A stretch of 46,166 nt of DNA from an uncultured Caryophanales bacterium (GCA_946623125.1 CAMOQR010000008.1:1-46166); one strand, 5' to 3'; positions 1 to 9,846 are shown, counted from the stretch's first letter. Made by a program: numbers and translations. The notes: a model not told the origin generated them from the sequence alone.

Positions 1-1
1 A

Positions 2-691
2 GGTACAATAGTATCTTCAGGAGATGGTTCAATTAACAATCCATATATTATTTCAAAAAAATATAGTGTTAATATAGAAGTTAAAGATGAAACAAAAAAT
101 TTTAATATTGAAATTAATGACATGAATCAAGTAGAATATAAAGAAGAAGTTAATTTTAAAGTAACACCTCTTAAAGGATATAAAGTAAAAGGTATAAGAA
201 TTGTTGATATTGATGGTAATGAAATAGAATATAATACCACAGATAATAAGAATTATTCATTTACGATGCCAGCAAGTGATGTCACAATAATACCTAGTTA
301 TGAAAGAGTATCAAATATGGTTACCGTAGAAGATAATAAAAATACAAAAGAATTTATAATTGAAGTAAATAATTCCAGAGCAGTAGTGTATGAGGATATA
401 GTTAAATTTACTATTACACCAGAATATGGATATGAAGTAGATGCAATTGAAATAAAAGATTCTTTGGGGAATTTAATTAGTTATAAAAAAACAAATAAAG
501 ATAATGAATATTCCTTTATTATGCCAGATACAGACGTTACGATTACACCAAGTTACCGTGAAATAACAGAGATAACAAATCCAAAAACATCCAGTAGAAT
601 TGTGTTGGTAGTGATATTATCAATAATGAGTGCAAGTATATTAACTTTTATGATAGAAACATTTAAAATGACAATAAAAAATAACAATTAA
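2..691 (+). CDS. C-terminal part of a wall-anchored surface protein with two InlB-like repeats (5' end outside window)
   Basis: The reading frame is open from base 2, so the gene starts upstream of the window and the ATG at 122 is internal. Two consecutive repeats of about 70 residues are visible, each with a (F)xVTPxxGYxV core and ending in F(T/I)MPxxDVTIxPSY. This resembles the divergent InlB B-repeat family. The tail reads TNPKTS, then a hydrophobic segment and a short basic end, which looks like an NPxT-type (class B sortase) sorting signal. The first visible residues, SSGDGSINNPY, match SSGDGTKDNPY in the surface gene at 10046-13285, so the two are paralogues. Ligand unknown. It converges on the next gene and shares a bidirectional terminator with it. 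Confidence 0.75.
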   Translation, partial: GTIVSSGDGSINNPYIISKKYSVNIEVKDETKNFNIEINDMNQVEYKEEVNFKVTPLKGYKVKGIRIVDIDGNEIEYNTTDNKNYSFTMPASDVTIIPSYERVSNMVTVEDNKNTKEFIIEVNNSRAVVYEDIVKFTITPEYGYEVDAIEIKDSLGNLISYKKTNKDNEYSFIMPDTDVTITPSYREITEITNPKTSSRIVLVVILSIMSASILTFMIETFKMTIKNNN

Positions 692-713
692 CAATTAATT
701 GTTATTTTTTTTT
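680..713. terminator. Bidirectional intrinsic terminator
   Basis: A perfect 12-bp stem (AATAACAATTAA / TTAATTGTTATT) with loop CAA is followed by a T-run. It lies between two convergent genes and overlaps the end of both. Confidence 0.85.
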
Positions 714-1520
714 CTGAAACTTTTTTAAAAAAGGGATTTTAGAAAGAAAAGAATGATCTTCTTCCTGTATAGTTAAAGAGGGATTTATCTGATAATCAAT
801 AATAAAGTATTTGAAATCATCTGATAAATGACCAGTATAGAATATATCTAATTCATCTAATTCATCTATTGTAGGATGAAGCATCTGATAGATGAAAGAA
901 ATACCATCGATAATAAAATCTTGATTCGGTACAAAATCAGAAGAAAGCCTTTCCCCATCTTTACGAGATAATAATAACTGATTAGAACCAAAACTTGTAT
1001 TTAAGATATAAAGAGAATCTTCATCATACCCATAAGATATATTATCACAATCAGGAATTAATGGTAATGAAATAGATGTATTCCCATATCTAGATTGTAA
1101 AAGATAGTGAAGAGCCATACCTTGGTAATAAACCTGACGATATTTTTGAAAGCAAAAAGGATTCTTTATCTTTTCATCATCACTCATATGATCATATATT
1201 TCTTTTAAAAGCTCTACTTCTTGATTAATATCATCCATTCGGTGAATGATATCAACATCATTCATTTTCTCATATTCACGATAATCAATAATCCAATCCA
1301 AAGATTGAAAAAAAGAAACAGCCTTAGGATCATCAAATCCTATAAATTGATATTTATTGTTATCATTTTCTAAAAACATGTCAATATAGTCATACATTTT
1401 TTTCGAATCTTTTTCCATTACAGACTTTGGAATATCAATCCCACAAGTAAGAAGCATCATAAGATCAATTAACTGAACATATACTTTTTCAACACCATGT
1501 TCCATATTAAATAATTTCAT
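702..1520 (-). CDS. Hypothetical cytosolic protein, 272 aa
   Basis: No family recognised. The protein is acidic, has no signal peptide or membrane segment, and ends in a basic tail (LKKFQKKK). The frame is open to an ATG at 1547. The better start is the ATG at 1520 (MKLFNMEHG), because AAGGGGA lies 7 nt upstream of it and the 1547 start has no ribosome-binding site. A TGATATAAT box on the minus strand lies about 30 nt upstream. It is transcribed alone, convergent with the surface-protein gene on its left and divergent from the LysM cluster on its right. Confidence 0.7.
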   Translation of the reverse strand: MKLFNMEHGVEKVYVQLIDLMMLLTCGIDIPKSVMEKDSKKMYDYIDMFLENDNNKYQFIGFDDPKAVSFFQSLDWIIDYREYEKMNDVDIIHRMDDINQEVELLKEIYDHMSDDEKIKNPFCFQKYRQVYYQGMALHYLLQSRYGNTSISLPLIPDCDNISYGYDEDSLYILNTSFGSNQLLLSRKDGERLSSDFVPNQDFIIDGISFIYQMLHPTIDELDELDIFYTGHLSDDFKYFIIDYQINPSLTIQEEDHSFLSKIPFLKKFQKKK

Positions 1521-1547
1521 AAAAAAATCCCCTTTAAGTAGTTCCAT

Positions 1548-1556
1548 ATTATATCA
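1548..1556 (-). promoter_or_regulatory. Extended -10 promoter (TGATATAAT)
   Basis: The minus strand reads TGATATAAT about 28 nt upstream of the 1520 start codon. No convincing -35 box is seen, which is usual for extended -10 promoters. Confidence 0.6.
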
Positions 1557-1587
1557 AAAAAATATAAAAAAGTAAATATGAAGAAAG

Positions 1588-1593
1588 TATAAT
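1588..1593 (+). promoter_or_regulatory. -10 box for the LysM cluster
   Basis: TATAAT, preceded by AG rather than TG, lies 50 nt upstream of the LysM gene start. A good ribosome-binding site (AGAGGTG) precedes the ATG at 1643. Confidence 0.45.
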
Positions 1594-1642
1594 CAAAATA
1601 CATAACAAGAAAAGAAACGCATAGAATATAAAGAGGTGAAAT

Positions 1643-2488
1643 ATGAACCAAACTTATACAGTAAAACGAGGAGATACTTTATATGGAATCAGTAATCAAT
1701 TTGGAGTATCTGTAACAGAACTTGCTGAATTAAATGGAATAAAAGGAAGTTATCTAAAAATAGGGGAAGTTTTACAAATACCATCTAAAACAGGAACAAA
1801 TCCAAATAATCTATTTATGTACACCGTACAAAAAGGAGATACCTTATATGGAATAGCAAGAAAATACAATACAACAGTAAATGCAATACAAAATCTAAAT
1901 TATTTAAAAAATACTACCCTTCAAGTAGGGCAAACTATTAGAATACCAGAAATGTATACCCCAGAAGATGAGATGATACCTCCTAATTATAAAAACTATA
2001 TTGTAAAGAAAAATGACACTTTATACTCTATTGCCAAACAATTTGGGGTGGATGTTTCAACATTAATAAAAGATAATGGACTAACTACCAATGAATTATC
2101 CATTGGACAAGTAATACGAGTTCGTAGCCCTGAAGAAGAGGCAATAGAAGAATGCATTGGACCAGATTATAATCCAAAAGTAAATATTAACCCAACTATT
2201 ACCTATATTGTTAAAAAAGGAGACAGTCTCTATAGTATTGCAAAAAAATATAATACAAGTACAGATAACATAAAAAATATTAATAATTTAAAAAACAATA
2301 ATTTATCGATTGGTCAAGAATTAAAAATACCAAGTACCTCTCAAATAAATAATAAAACATATACAGTTCAAAAAGGAGATAGTCTCTATAGTATTGCAAA
2401 AAAATTTAATACAACTGCAGAAGATATTAAGAAAAAAAATAATTTAAATTCAAATTTGATAAGTATCAATCAAATATTATTAATATAA
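1643..2488 (+). CDS. Protein of five LysM peptidoglycan-binding domains
   Basis: The 281-residue protein is almost entirely LysM domains, at about residues 4-47, 59-102, 118-161, 187-230 and 239-281. Each opens with Y(T/I)V(K/Q)(K/R)(G/N)D(T/S)LY(G/S)I and closes with (L/I)xxIxQ/GxxxxxI. LysM binds N-acetylglucosamine-containing glycans. No signal peptide or catalytic domain is present. Soluble LysM proteins without signal peptides are often spore coat or cortex proteins made in the mother cell, so a spore-envelope role is plausible, but that is inference. The next gene starts 9 nt later, and the cluster continues into a SpoIID-like protein, which supports a peptidoglycan role. Confidence 0.88.
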   Translation: MNQTYTVKRGDTLYGISNQFGVSVTELAELNGIKGSYLKIGEVLQIPSKTGTNPNNLFMYTVQKGDTLYGIARKYNTTVNAIQNLNYLKNTTLQVGQTIRIPEMYTPEDEMIPPNYKNYIVKKNDTLYSIAKQFGVDVSTLIKDNGLTTNELSIGQVIRVRSPEEEAIEECIGPDYNPKVNINPTITYIVKKGDSLYSIAKKYNTSTDNIKNINNLKNNNLSIGQELKIPSTSQINNKTYTVQKGDSLYSIAKKFNTTAEDIKKKNNLNSNLISINQILLI

Positions 2489-2497
2489 GGAGAATAT

Positions 2498-2911
2498 ATG
2501 AATAATGTCTATTTTAATGACCCAATTTTTATGAAAAGTACATCTTATGAAGAATTTATGAAAAAAAATCCAAGTATAGGATATTTAAATGTAAGAGCAT
2601 ATGCTGCAAATGCTGCTATTCCAATTAGTGGTTTATCAGTTGTTATTAGTAAAACGATAAACAATACAAAAATTATTTTCTTTGAAGGAGCAACAGACTC
2701 TTCAGGTGTAATCAATCAAATAGCATTACCAACACCAATTATTTCTGATAATGATCAAGAAGTACCACCATCAGAAGATTATCAATTACAAGCAACATAT
2801 GAAAATCAAAATACAATATTTCAAATCAAAATGTATTCCAATATTCAATCAAATCAAAATATTAATATTGTACCAGAATTAAGATCGGATGGTAGTTACT
2901 ATGTCCGTTAG
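2498..2911 (+). CDS. Small beta-sandwich-like protein between LysM and SpoIID-like genes, 137 aa
   Basis: A 137-residue protein without signal peptide or membrane segment. The middle part (ISGLSVVISK ... GATDSSGVINQIALPTP) has the pattern of a carboxypeptidase-regulatory-like or prealbumin-like beta-sandwich: alternating beta-strands with a DSSGxI turn. Exact family not recognised. A ribosome-binding site (AAGGAG) lies 6 nt before the ATG. Its 3' end overlaps the start of the next gene, so the two are probably translationally coupled. The position suggests it works with the LysM and peptidoglycan-binding neighbours. Confidence 0.65.
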   Translation: MNNVYFNDPIFMKSTSYEEFMKKNPSIGYLNVRAYAANAAIPISGLSVVISKTINNTKIIFFEGATDSSGVINQIALPTPIISDNDQEVPPSEDYQLQATYENQNTIFQIKMYSNIQSNQNINIVPELRSDGSYYVR

Positions 2912-4247
2912 ATATCCAGTAGTACCAATGAACATAACAGTACATTTAGGTCCACCTGATGCCGCATCCAGAAATATTACTGTTCCATTTACCGATTATA
3001 TTGCAAATGTAGCATCGAGTGAACTATATCCATCTTGGCCTAATAACGCATTAATTGCTAATATTTATTGTATTATATCGTTTGCCATGAATCGTATTTA
3101 TAATGAATGGTACCGTTCAAAAGGATATAATTTTGACATAACATCATCTCCACAATATGACCAAACATATACAGAAAACAGATCAACTTATGAGAATATC
3201 AATCGAATCGTACAAGAAATATTTGATAATTACGTCGTAAAAGGAAATCAAGTACAACCATATTTTACAAGATATTGTGATGGAAAAAAAACAACTTGTG
3301 ATGGACTATCTCAATGGGGAAGTGTATCTCTATCAAACCAAGGAAAAACACCCCTTCAGATATTAAAATATTATTATGGGGAAGATATCTCAATTAAATA
3401 TGATGCCCCAGTTGGAAATATGGTAGAAGGATTTCCTGGAGATAATATTGGAATTGGATATGCAGGAAACCCTGTCTTATTAATCCAAAGAGATTTAAAA
3501 AGAATTAGAGCAAACTATCCAGCAATACCAGATATCACCACAACTCTAGGAATCTATGATCAAGAAACAGAACAAGCTGTCAGAAAATTTCAAGAAATCT
3601 TTAATCTCCCTGTAACTGGTATCGTTGATAAAGGAACTTGGTATAAAATAAAATATATTTATACAAGTGTAAAAAAACTATCAGACTTATATTCAGAAGG
3701 AATATCAGAAAGTGATGTAACATTTTTATATGCCGATGAATTAAAATATGGAGATACAGGAATTGAAGTAGAATACATCCATTATTTTCTTGATGCCTTA
3801 GCATTCCTAGATCCAGATATACCAAGACTACCCACGAATTCAATCTATACAAATAATACCGTCACAATGGTAAAAGCCTTTCAAGAAAAATATAAATTAC
3901 CAGTAACTGGAGTATTTCATTATACAGATTGGACCATATTAAAAAATGCCTATCGAAACATCTTAGAAAATTTCTCCTCTGAAGAAAATACCTATATTGA
4001 TGAATTATATCCAGACTACTTTTTATCAAGAGGAATGCAAGGAAAAGATATTAAAAGATTTCAAAAGTTCTTATTAAAAATATGTCAATATGATAAATCT
4101 ATACCAGGAGTAAGAGTAAATGGAATCTTTGATGATTTAACAGAAAAATCGGTTTTAAAACTTCAAGAAGATTATGGCTTTGACATGAATGGAGTAGTGG
4201 GACCATTACTATGGCGTAAAGTAGTAGAATTATCCAAACGAAAATAA
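2901..4247 (+). CDS. SpoIID-like domain plus three peptidoglycan-binding domains
   Basis: The N-terminal half has the SpoIID/LytB signature: ASSELYPSW followed by a helix, and later CDGLSQWGSVSLSNQG with ILKYYYGED. After about residue 190 come three peptidoglycan-binding type 1 units, the first with the core AVRKFQEIFNLPVTGIVD and the second with AFQEKYKLPVTGV. SpoIID is a lytic transglycosylase acting with SpoIIP in engulfment. This protein has no N-terminal membrane anchor, so it is not SpoIID itself. I place the start at the ATG at 2901 rather than 2889 because the family starts close to RYPVVP; both starts overlap the previous gene. The cluster probably acts on cortex or cell-wall peptidoglycan. 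Confidence 0.75.
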   Translation: MSVRYPVVPMNITVHLGPPDAASRNITVPFTDYIANVASSELYPSWPNNALIANIYCIISFAMNRIYNEWYRSKGYNFDITSSPQYDQTYTENRSTYENINRIVQEIFDNYVVKGNQVQPYFTRYCDGKKTTCDGLSQWGSVSLSNQGKTPLQILKYYYGEDISIKYDAPVGNMVEGFPGDNIGIGYAGNPVLLIQRDLKRIRANYPAIPDITTTLGIYDQETEQAVRKFQEIFNLPVTGIVDKGTWYKIKYIYTSVKKLSDLYSEGISESDVTFLYADELKYGDTGIEVEYIHYFLDALAFLDPDIPRLPTNSIYTNNTVTMVKAFQEKYKLPVTGVFHYTDWTILKNAYRNILENFSSEENTYIDELYPDYFLSRGMQGKDIKRFQKFLLKICQYDKSIPGVRVNGIFDDLTEKSVLKLQEDYGFDMNGVVGPLLWRKVVELSKRK

Positions 4248-4254
4248 AAAAATA

Positions 4255-4263
4255 TGATATAAT
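4255..4263 (+). promoter_or_regulatory. Extended -10 promoter (TGATATAAT)
   Basis: TGATATAAT lies 22 nt upstream of the start codon at 4286 and just after the stop of the SpoIID-like gene. The ribosome-binding site AGGTAGGG lies in between. Confidence 0.6.
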
Positions 4264-4285
4264 CAAAAAAAGGTAGGGTAATTCT

Positions 4286-5092
4286 ATGAATCAAAGAATC
4301 TTATTTTTAATCTATAAAGATGAAATTAAATTTACACAAAATCCTAATATAGATCATAAAGAATGGTTCCATGCAATAGGGGGAACAGATGAAGAATATG
4401 AAAACTTAATTAGAGGATTTATCATAGACGATAAAATGATTTTTGTAAAAAAAGATTTAGGATATGATAGTGAAGTAATATCAGTAGCACAAAGATGTGC
4501 TCCACTAATAAAAAAACAATTAAATAAACCATATTTAAAAGTATGTTGTGGAATTCAAAGAGGAATGAATGGTTCATCTTGGGAACCTATTATGGTATTA
4601 AAAGAAGAATCTGTAACGGAAGAACAAAAAGAACTATTACAAAGAGTAGACCATGGAAGTTCTAATACAAGTGGCACAATCATTGATTTTAAAAATAATT
4701 ATGAAGATCCTAAATTTATAAAATATGCAGAAAAATTTACATTAATATTATTAATCATAACAATAATAGTAAAAGTAATATTAATAGGAAATAAAACCAT
4801 TTTAATGAGTAGTCGCTGGAATAGCCTATTAGTATATGCTCAAATTATTTTTTTGATATTAACACTAATAGGATATAATCGTAAGATGAAAAATACAAAA
4901 TACTTTGGAATAGCAGCATGTATAGCCTTATTTTTTATGTTTGACTTACCTGATATCATAATAGGAATTATTAATTTATTTTTTACAGTCGATCAAACAT
5001 ATATTATAGATTTTTTAGACTTCTGCCATAGAATAAAGGAAAAAATTAAAACGAAAACAGAACACACAAAAAAAAATAACAAAAAAATGTAA
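4286..5092 (+). CDS. Membrane protein of unknown function, 268 aa
   Basis: Residues 1 to about 150 form a soluble domain that I do not recognise. It contains WFHAIGG and CCGIQRGMNGSSWEP. Residues 150-245 hold three or four hydrophobic segments, and the tail is very basic (KEKIKTKTEHTKKNNKKM). It is probably a membrane protein with the N-terminal domain in the cytoplasm. It has its own promoter and a terminator immediately after its stop codon, so it is likely monocistronic. No function can be assigned from sequence or neighbours. Confidence 0.7.
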   Translation: MNQRILFLIYKDEIKFTQNPNIDHKEWFHAIGGTDEEYENLIRGFIIDDKMIFVKKDLGYDSEVISVAQRCAPLIKKQLNKPYLKVCCGIQRGMNGSSWEPIMVLKEESVTEEQKELLQRVDHGSSNTSGTIIDFKNNYEDPKFIKYAEKFTLILLIITIIVKVILIGNKTILMSSRWNSLLVYAQIIFLILTLIGYNRKMKNTKYFGIAACIALFFMFDLPDIIIGIINLFFTVDQTYIIDFLDFCHRIKEKIKTKTEHTKKNNKKM

Positions 5093-5116
5093 AGGAGATA
5101 GAAATATCTCTTTTTT
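5091..5116 (+). terminator. Intrinsic terminator
   Basis: GAGATA / TATCTC stem with a GAAA loop, extended by A-T pairs and followed by a T-run, directly after the stop codon at 5092. Confidence 0.7.
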
Positions 5117-5129
5117 AATGGAAAAAGAA

Positions 5130-5138
5130 TGATATAAT
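5130..5138 (+). promoter_or_regulatory. Extended -10 promoter (TGATATAAT) for the P-type ATPase
   Basis: TGATATAAT lies between the upstream terminator and the ATPase gene, giving a leader of roughly 55-60 nt. Confidence 0.6.
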
Positions 5139-5201
5139 AATTAAAGAGTAGGAAAGTGTCCAATAATATAGAAAGATGATACTTAGAAGAGGGTGTTGAA
5201 A

Positions 5202-7838
5202 ATGAAAGGAAAAAACTACTATGCAATGACATCGGAAGAAATATTACAAAAATTTCAAACTAGTAGAGAAGGATTAACATCAAAAGAAGCAAATAAAAGA
5301 ATAAATAAATACGGAAAAAATGAACTTCCACGTAAAAAACCAGATAGCATATTAAAAATATTTTTTAATGAGATAAAAGACCCAATCGTTTTATTATTAA
5401 TTGTTGCGATTATTGCATCATTAATGGTAGGAGAGGTAATTGATGCTATTGCAATACTTATAATTATAACAGTAGATTTAGTAATAGGTACTGTACAAGA
5501 GAAGAAAGCAAATAATACGGCAGAAGCATTATCTAATTTGGTAAAAGAAAAAGTAAAAGTCCAAAGAGATGGATATGAACAGTTAGTAGAATCAACAGAA
5601 CTTGTACCAGGAGATATTGTGTATTTAGAATCTGGAGATAAAATTGCAGCAGATTTAAGAGTTTTAGAATCTCATAACTTTACAGTAGATGAATCAATTT
5701 TAACCGGAGAAAGTGTTGCTGTAGAAAAACACCATAATACAATTAAAAAAGCAAAAATTCCAATTACATCCCAAACAAACATATTATTTGGTGGAACATC
5801 CGTTGCAACAGGACGAGCAATAGCAGTGGTATTAAAGACAGGATTAGAAACAGAAATTGGACAAATTGCAAATACAATTAATAATACAAAAGAAGAAAAA
5901 TCTCCACTAACCATCCGTGTAGAACGTTTTTCAAAAGAAATATCAATACTAATTGCAATAGTATCAGTCTTTATTGCTTTAGTATTATGGACAAAAGATA
6001 TCCCCCTACAAGAAATTATATTGTCTGTAATCGCATTAGGAGTATCAGCAATGCCTGAAGGATTACCCCTTGCACTAACAATGGCCTTAACTATTGCATC
6101 CAATAAAATGGCAAAACATAAAGTAGTTGCCAAAAAACTATATTCTGTAGAGTCTCTTGGAAGTTGTACGGTAATTGCCAGTGATAAAACAGGAACATTA
6201 ACAGTAAACGAACAAACAGCAAAGAAAATATTATTACCGAATAATCAAGAATATTTAATAACAGGTACAGGATATAATAAAGAAGGAACCGTAAATGGAG
6301 AAAAATTGTCTTATGCAAAGGAAATAGCCTTACTGGGAACAATCAATAATGAAGCAAAATTTAATAAAGATGAAAAAATAGGAGACTCTATAGATATTGC
6401 ATTCTTAATATTAGGACAAAAAATGAATGTTAAAACAAATAATATTGAAATAATAGATACGATTCCCTATGAATCAGCAAATAAATATTCTGCTGTGTTT
6501 TACAAAAAAGATGGAGAAACTTATTGTACTGTAAAAGGTTCCCTAGAAAAAGTAATGTCTTATTGTAACAAGATAAATTTCTTAAAAGAATTTAATACCA
6601 AAAAAATAGAAGAACAAAACGAACAACTTGCTCAAGAGGGGTATCGTGTAATTACACTTGCTAATGGTAAAGTACCAGAAAAAAAACATTATTCAGAAAG
6701 CGATATAAAAGATTTAACTTTTATTGGAATGGTAGGATTTATTGATCCAATTAGAAAAGAAGTAATTGGTGCAATAGATAAATGTAGAACAGCAGGAATT
6801 AAAGTTTTAATGATTACAGGAGATCACCCTCTAACAGCCTATAAGATTGCACAAGATTTAAAATTAACAAATAATTTTGACGATGTAACAAACGGAGAAG
6901 AAGTACAAGAGTACATGGAAAAAGGAAAATCTAAGTTTGATGAATTTGTAAAAAGAAAAAAGATTTTCACAAGAGTTACCCCTATGCAAAAATTAAGAAT
7001 TGTAGAATCCTTAAAAAGACAAGGAGAATTTGTTGCCGTAACAGGAGATGGAGTAAATGATGCTCCTGCACTTAGATCAGCAAATATTGGAATTGCTATG
7101 GGAAGTGGAACAGATATTGCAAGAGAAACTGCAAAAATGATTGTTATGGATGATAACTTTACATCTATTGTAAATGGAGTATTAGAAGGAAGAGTAGCAT
7201 ATTCAAACATTAGAAAAATTACCTATTTCTTAGTATCTTGTGGTCTAGCAGAAGTATTATTCTATGTATTATCAGTTGGACTTGATCTACCAATGCCACT
7301 ACTTGCAATTCAATTATTATGGTTAAATGTAGTAACAGATGGAATTCAAGACTTTGCATTATCATTTGAAAAAGCCGAAAGAGACATTATGAAAGAACCA
7401 CCAAGAGATCCAAAAGAGAGTCTATTCGATAAAGAATTGTATTCAGAAATACTAGTATCAGGAACAACAATTGGACTCATTGTATTTGGACTTTGGTACT
7501 ATTTAATAAAAATAGCAGGAATGGATGCTTTCCATGCAAGAGGATACGTAGTAGCACTAATGATTATTATTCAAAATATTCATGCATTTAATTGTAGAAG
7601 TGAAAAGAAAAGTTCCTTTAGTGTTTCCATTAAAAGCAATTATGTGTTCTTATACGGAGTAATTGGTTCCGTAATTTTAGGACTTGCAGTAATGGAAATA
7701 GAAATACTATCATTATTTTTAAAAACACATTCTATACCAAAAATGCACTTACTTTATTTAATCATATTAGGAAGTATAATATTTATAGTAATGGAATGCT
7801 ATAAAAAAATTAGATATCAAAGAAAAACAGTAAGATGA
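5202..7838 (+). CDS. Cation-transporting P-type ATPase, Ca2+ type (P2A)
   Basis: An 878-residue P-type ATPase, probably exporting Ca2+ at the cell membrane. In order: N-terminal cation-ATPase domain, transmembrane helices 1-2, actuator loop with TGES at about residue 168, the PEGLP ion-site motif at about 285, phosphorylation motif DKTGTLT at about 328, TGDGVNDAP at about 614, and a C-terminal helix bundle. PEGLP together with this length fits the SERCA/LMCA1 class, not Cu or K pumps. The substrate is inferred from the class. The start is set at the ATG at 5202, with AGAAGAGGG 8 nt upstream; the GTG at 5193 lies inside that site. A promoter for the following transketolase overlaps its stop codon. 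Confidence 0.93.
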   Translation: MKGKNYYAMTSEEILQKFQTSREGLTSKEANKRINKYGKNELPRKKPDSILKIFFNEIKDPIVLLLIVAIIASLMVGEVIDAIAILIIITVDLVIGTVQEKKANNTAEALSNLVKEKVKVQRDGYEQLVESTELVPGDIVYLESGDKIAADLRVLESHNFTVDESILTGESVAVEKHHNTIKKAKIPITSQTNILFGGTSVATGRAIAVVLKTGLETEIGQIANTINNTKEEKSPLTIRVERFSKEISILIAIVSVFIALVLWTKDIPLQEIILSVIALGVSAMPEGLPLALTMALTIASNKMAKHKVVAKKLYSVESLGSCTVIASDKTGTLTVNEQTAKKILLPNNQEYLITGTGYNKEGTVNGEKLSYAKEIALLGTINNEAKFNKDEKIGDSIDIAFLILGQKMNVKTNNIEIIDTIPYESANKYSAVFYKKDGETYCTVKGSLEKVMSYCNKINFLKEFNTKKIEEQNEQLAQEGYRVITLANGKVPEKKHYSESDIKDLTFIGMVGFIDPIRKEVIGAIDKCRTAGIKVLMITGDHPLTAYKIAQDLKLTNNFDDVTNGEEVQEYMEKGKSKFDEFVKRKKIFTRVTPMQKLRIVESLKRQGEFVAVTGDGVNDAPALRSANIGIAMGSGTDIARETAKMIVMDDNFTSIVNGVLEGRVAYSNIRKITYFLVSCGLAEVLFYVLSVGLDLPMPLLAIQLLWLNVVTDGIQDFALSFEKAERDIMKEPPRDPKESLFDKELYSEILVSGTTIGLIVFGLWYYLIKIAGMDAFHARGYVVALMIIIQNIHAFNCRSEKKSSFSVSIKSNYVFLYGVIGSVILGLAVMEIEILSLFLKTHSIPKMHLLYLIILGSIIFIVMECYKKIRYQRKTVR

Positions 7839-7844
7839 TATAAT
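7836..7844 (+). promoter_or_regulatory. Extended -10 promoter overlapping a stop codon
   Basis: TGATATAAT begins at the TGA stop codon of the ATPase gene and lies 25 nt upstream of the transketolase start. Confidence 0.55.
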
Positions 7845-7869
7845 ATATCAACAGATGGAGGAAATGATT

Positions 7870-9846
7870 ATGTTAAATCAAATAACCGACATAAAAGAAA
7901 TTGATCAACAAAAAATAATTGATCAAATTAGAAGTTTAGGAATTGATATGATACATGAGGCAAATAGTGGGCATCCTGGAATCGTTTTAGGAGCAGCACC
8001 AATATTATATGCACTTTATGCTCATCACTTAAATTTTGATCCAGAAAATCCGGAGTATTTCAATAGAGATCGATTTGTCATGTCTGCAGGACATGGATCT
8101 GCCTTATTATACGCAACACTTTACATGGCAGGATTTCCAATAACAATAGAAGATTTGAAAGCATTCCGACAACTTGATTCAAAAACACCAGGACATCCAG
8201 AATACGGAGTAACTCCTGGAGTAGATTGTACAACTGGTCCTTTAGGACAAGGCTTTGCAACAGCAGTTGGAATGGCTATTGCAGAAGCATATCAAAGAGA
8301 AAAATATAAAGTAATTAATCATTATACTTATGTTTTATGTGGAGATGGAGATTTAATGGAAGGAATTTCCTATGAAGCAGCATCCCTTGCAGGAAAACTT
8401 AATTTAAATCGATTAATTGTATTATATGATTCAAATAGTGTATGCCTAGATGGTCCAACAAAACAAACATTTACAGAAAATGTTGGGTATCGCTTTATAT
8501 CTCAAGGATGGAATGTAATATCCGTAGAAGATGGAAATTCTTATGAATTAATATCAAAAGCCATTACAGAAGCAAAAGCCATAGAAGATAAACCAACATT
8601 AATAGAAATAAAAACAACAATCGGGAAATACTCAAAATTAGAAGGTACAAATAAAGTTCATGGTACTCCACTTGCAGAAGATGATATTTCAGCAATGAAA
8701 GAAAAAATGAACATAAGAGATATTCCATTTCAAGTATCTCAAAATATAAAAGATGAACTTCAATTCATTATAAAACAAAGATGTAATAACTTAAATCAAA
8801 AATTTATGGATCAATTGGCTAAGATACCTGCAACAGATAAAGAAGAAATTGATTATCTAATGAGTTCTGATAAAGCAATTGATTTTAAGAATTATATATA
8901 TGACACTCCTGAAGATAATATGGAGTCGCCTAGAGACACATCAAAAAAAGTATTAAATGCTGTTGTTGCAAATAATCCATTTATGATAGGAGGAGCAGCA
9001 GACACTTTCGGCCCAAATAAAACCTATATAGAAGGTGCTGGAGATTTTTCAAAAGAAAATCGCTTAGGAAAAAATATTTTCTATGGAGTAAGAGAACATG
9101 CAATGGGTGCCATAACAAATGGCTTAAGTTTATTAGGATTTAGACCATATTGTTCAACATTCCTATCATTCAGTGATTATTTAAAACCATCCCTTAGATT
9201 AGCAGCCATGATGAATTTACCAAATATATATATTTTCACTCATGACTCTATCAGTGTAGGAGAAGATGGACCAACTCATCAACCAGTAGAACAATTATTA
9301 ACTCTACGTAGTATTCCGAATTTAGATGTATTCCGTCCAGCAGATGCAAATGAAGTAATAGGCTCTTACAAAGCCATATTTTCAAAAAATACTTCTCCAT
9401 CAGCCATCAACTTATCAAGAAATAAATGTCCAATTCTAGATTGTACAAAAGCAAGTGAAGTGGAAAAGGGAGGATATATTGTATTAGATACAATGTCAAA
9501 ACCAGATGGTATCATATTAACAAGTGGAGAAGAATTGCATCAAGTATTAGAAGCCGCTAAAAGTCTAAAAGAAAAAGGAATCAATATTAGAGTAGTATCT
9601 ATGCCAAATATTGGAAGATTCCTACAACAAAGCGAAGAATATATTGAAAATATTTTATTAGTAGGAATTAGAAAAATAGCAGTTGAAGCATCATCATCTC
9701 TATCATGGAATCCATTAATATTTAATAAAAAATATATTATTTCATTAGATGAATTTGGAACAAGTGGTAAATACAAAGATGTCTATCAAAAATATGGATT
9801 TGACGCAAAAAGTCTAGAATTAAAAATAGAAGAATTATTAAAATAG
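7870..9846 (+). CDS. tkt: Transketolase
   Basis: Transfers two-carbon units between sugar phosphates in the non-oxidative pentose phosphate pathway and needs thiamine diphosphate. The 658-residue protein has the full three-domain layout: SGHPG near the N-terminus, the cofactor motif beginning GDGDLMEG at about residue 158, the pyrimidine domain with GVREHAMG, HDSISVGEDGPTHQP and FRPADANE, and a C-terminal domain. The start is the ATG at 7870, because GGAGGA lies 7 nt upstream; ATGs at 7855 and 7864 lie before or against that site. In Bacillus subtilis tkt is followed by sirA and yneF. Here the same order holds, interrupted by the surface-protein gene at 10046. Confidence 0.95.
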   Translation: MLNQITDIKEIDQQKIIDQIRSLGIDMIHEANSGHPGIVLGAAPILYALYAHHLNFDPENPEYFNRDRFVMSAGHGSALLYATLYMAGFPITIEDLKAFRQLDSKTPGHPEYGVTPGVDCTTGPLGQGFATAVGMAIAEAYQREKYKVINHYTYVLCGDGDLMEGISYEAASLAGKLNLNRLIVLYDSNSVCLDGPTKQTFTENVGYRFISQGWNVISVEDGNSYELISKAITEAKAIEDKPTLIEIKTTIGKYSKLEGTNKVHGTPLAEDDISAMKEKMNIRDIPFQVSQNIKDELQFIIKQRCNNLNQKFMDQLAKIPATDKEEIDYLMSSDKAIDFKNYIYDTPEDNMESPRDTSKKVLNAVVANNPFMIGGAADTFGPNKTYIEGAGDFSKENRLGKNIFYGVREHAMGAITNGLSLLGFRPYCSTFLSFSDYLKPSLRLAAMMNLPNIYIFTHDSISVGEDGPTHQPVEQLLTLRSIPNLDVFRPADANEVIGSYKAIFSKNTSPSAINLSRNKCPILDCTKASEVEKGGYIVLDTMSKPDGIILTSGEELHQVLEAAKSLKEKGINIRVVSMPNIGRFLQQSEEYIENILLVGIRKIAVEASSSLSWNPLIFNKKYIISLDEFGTSGKYKDVYQKYGFDAKSLELKIEELLK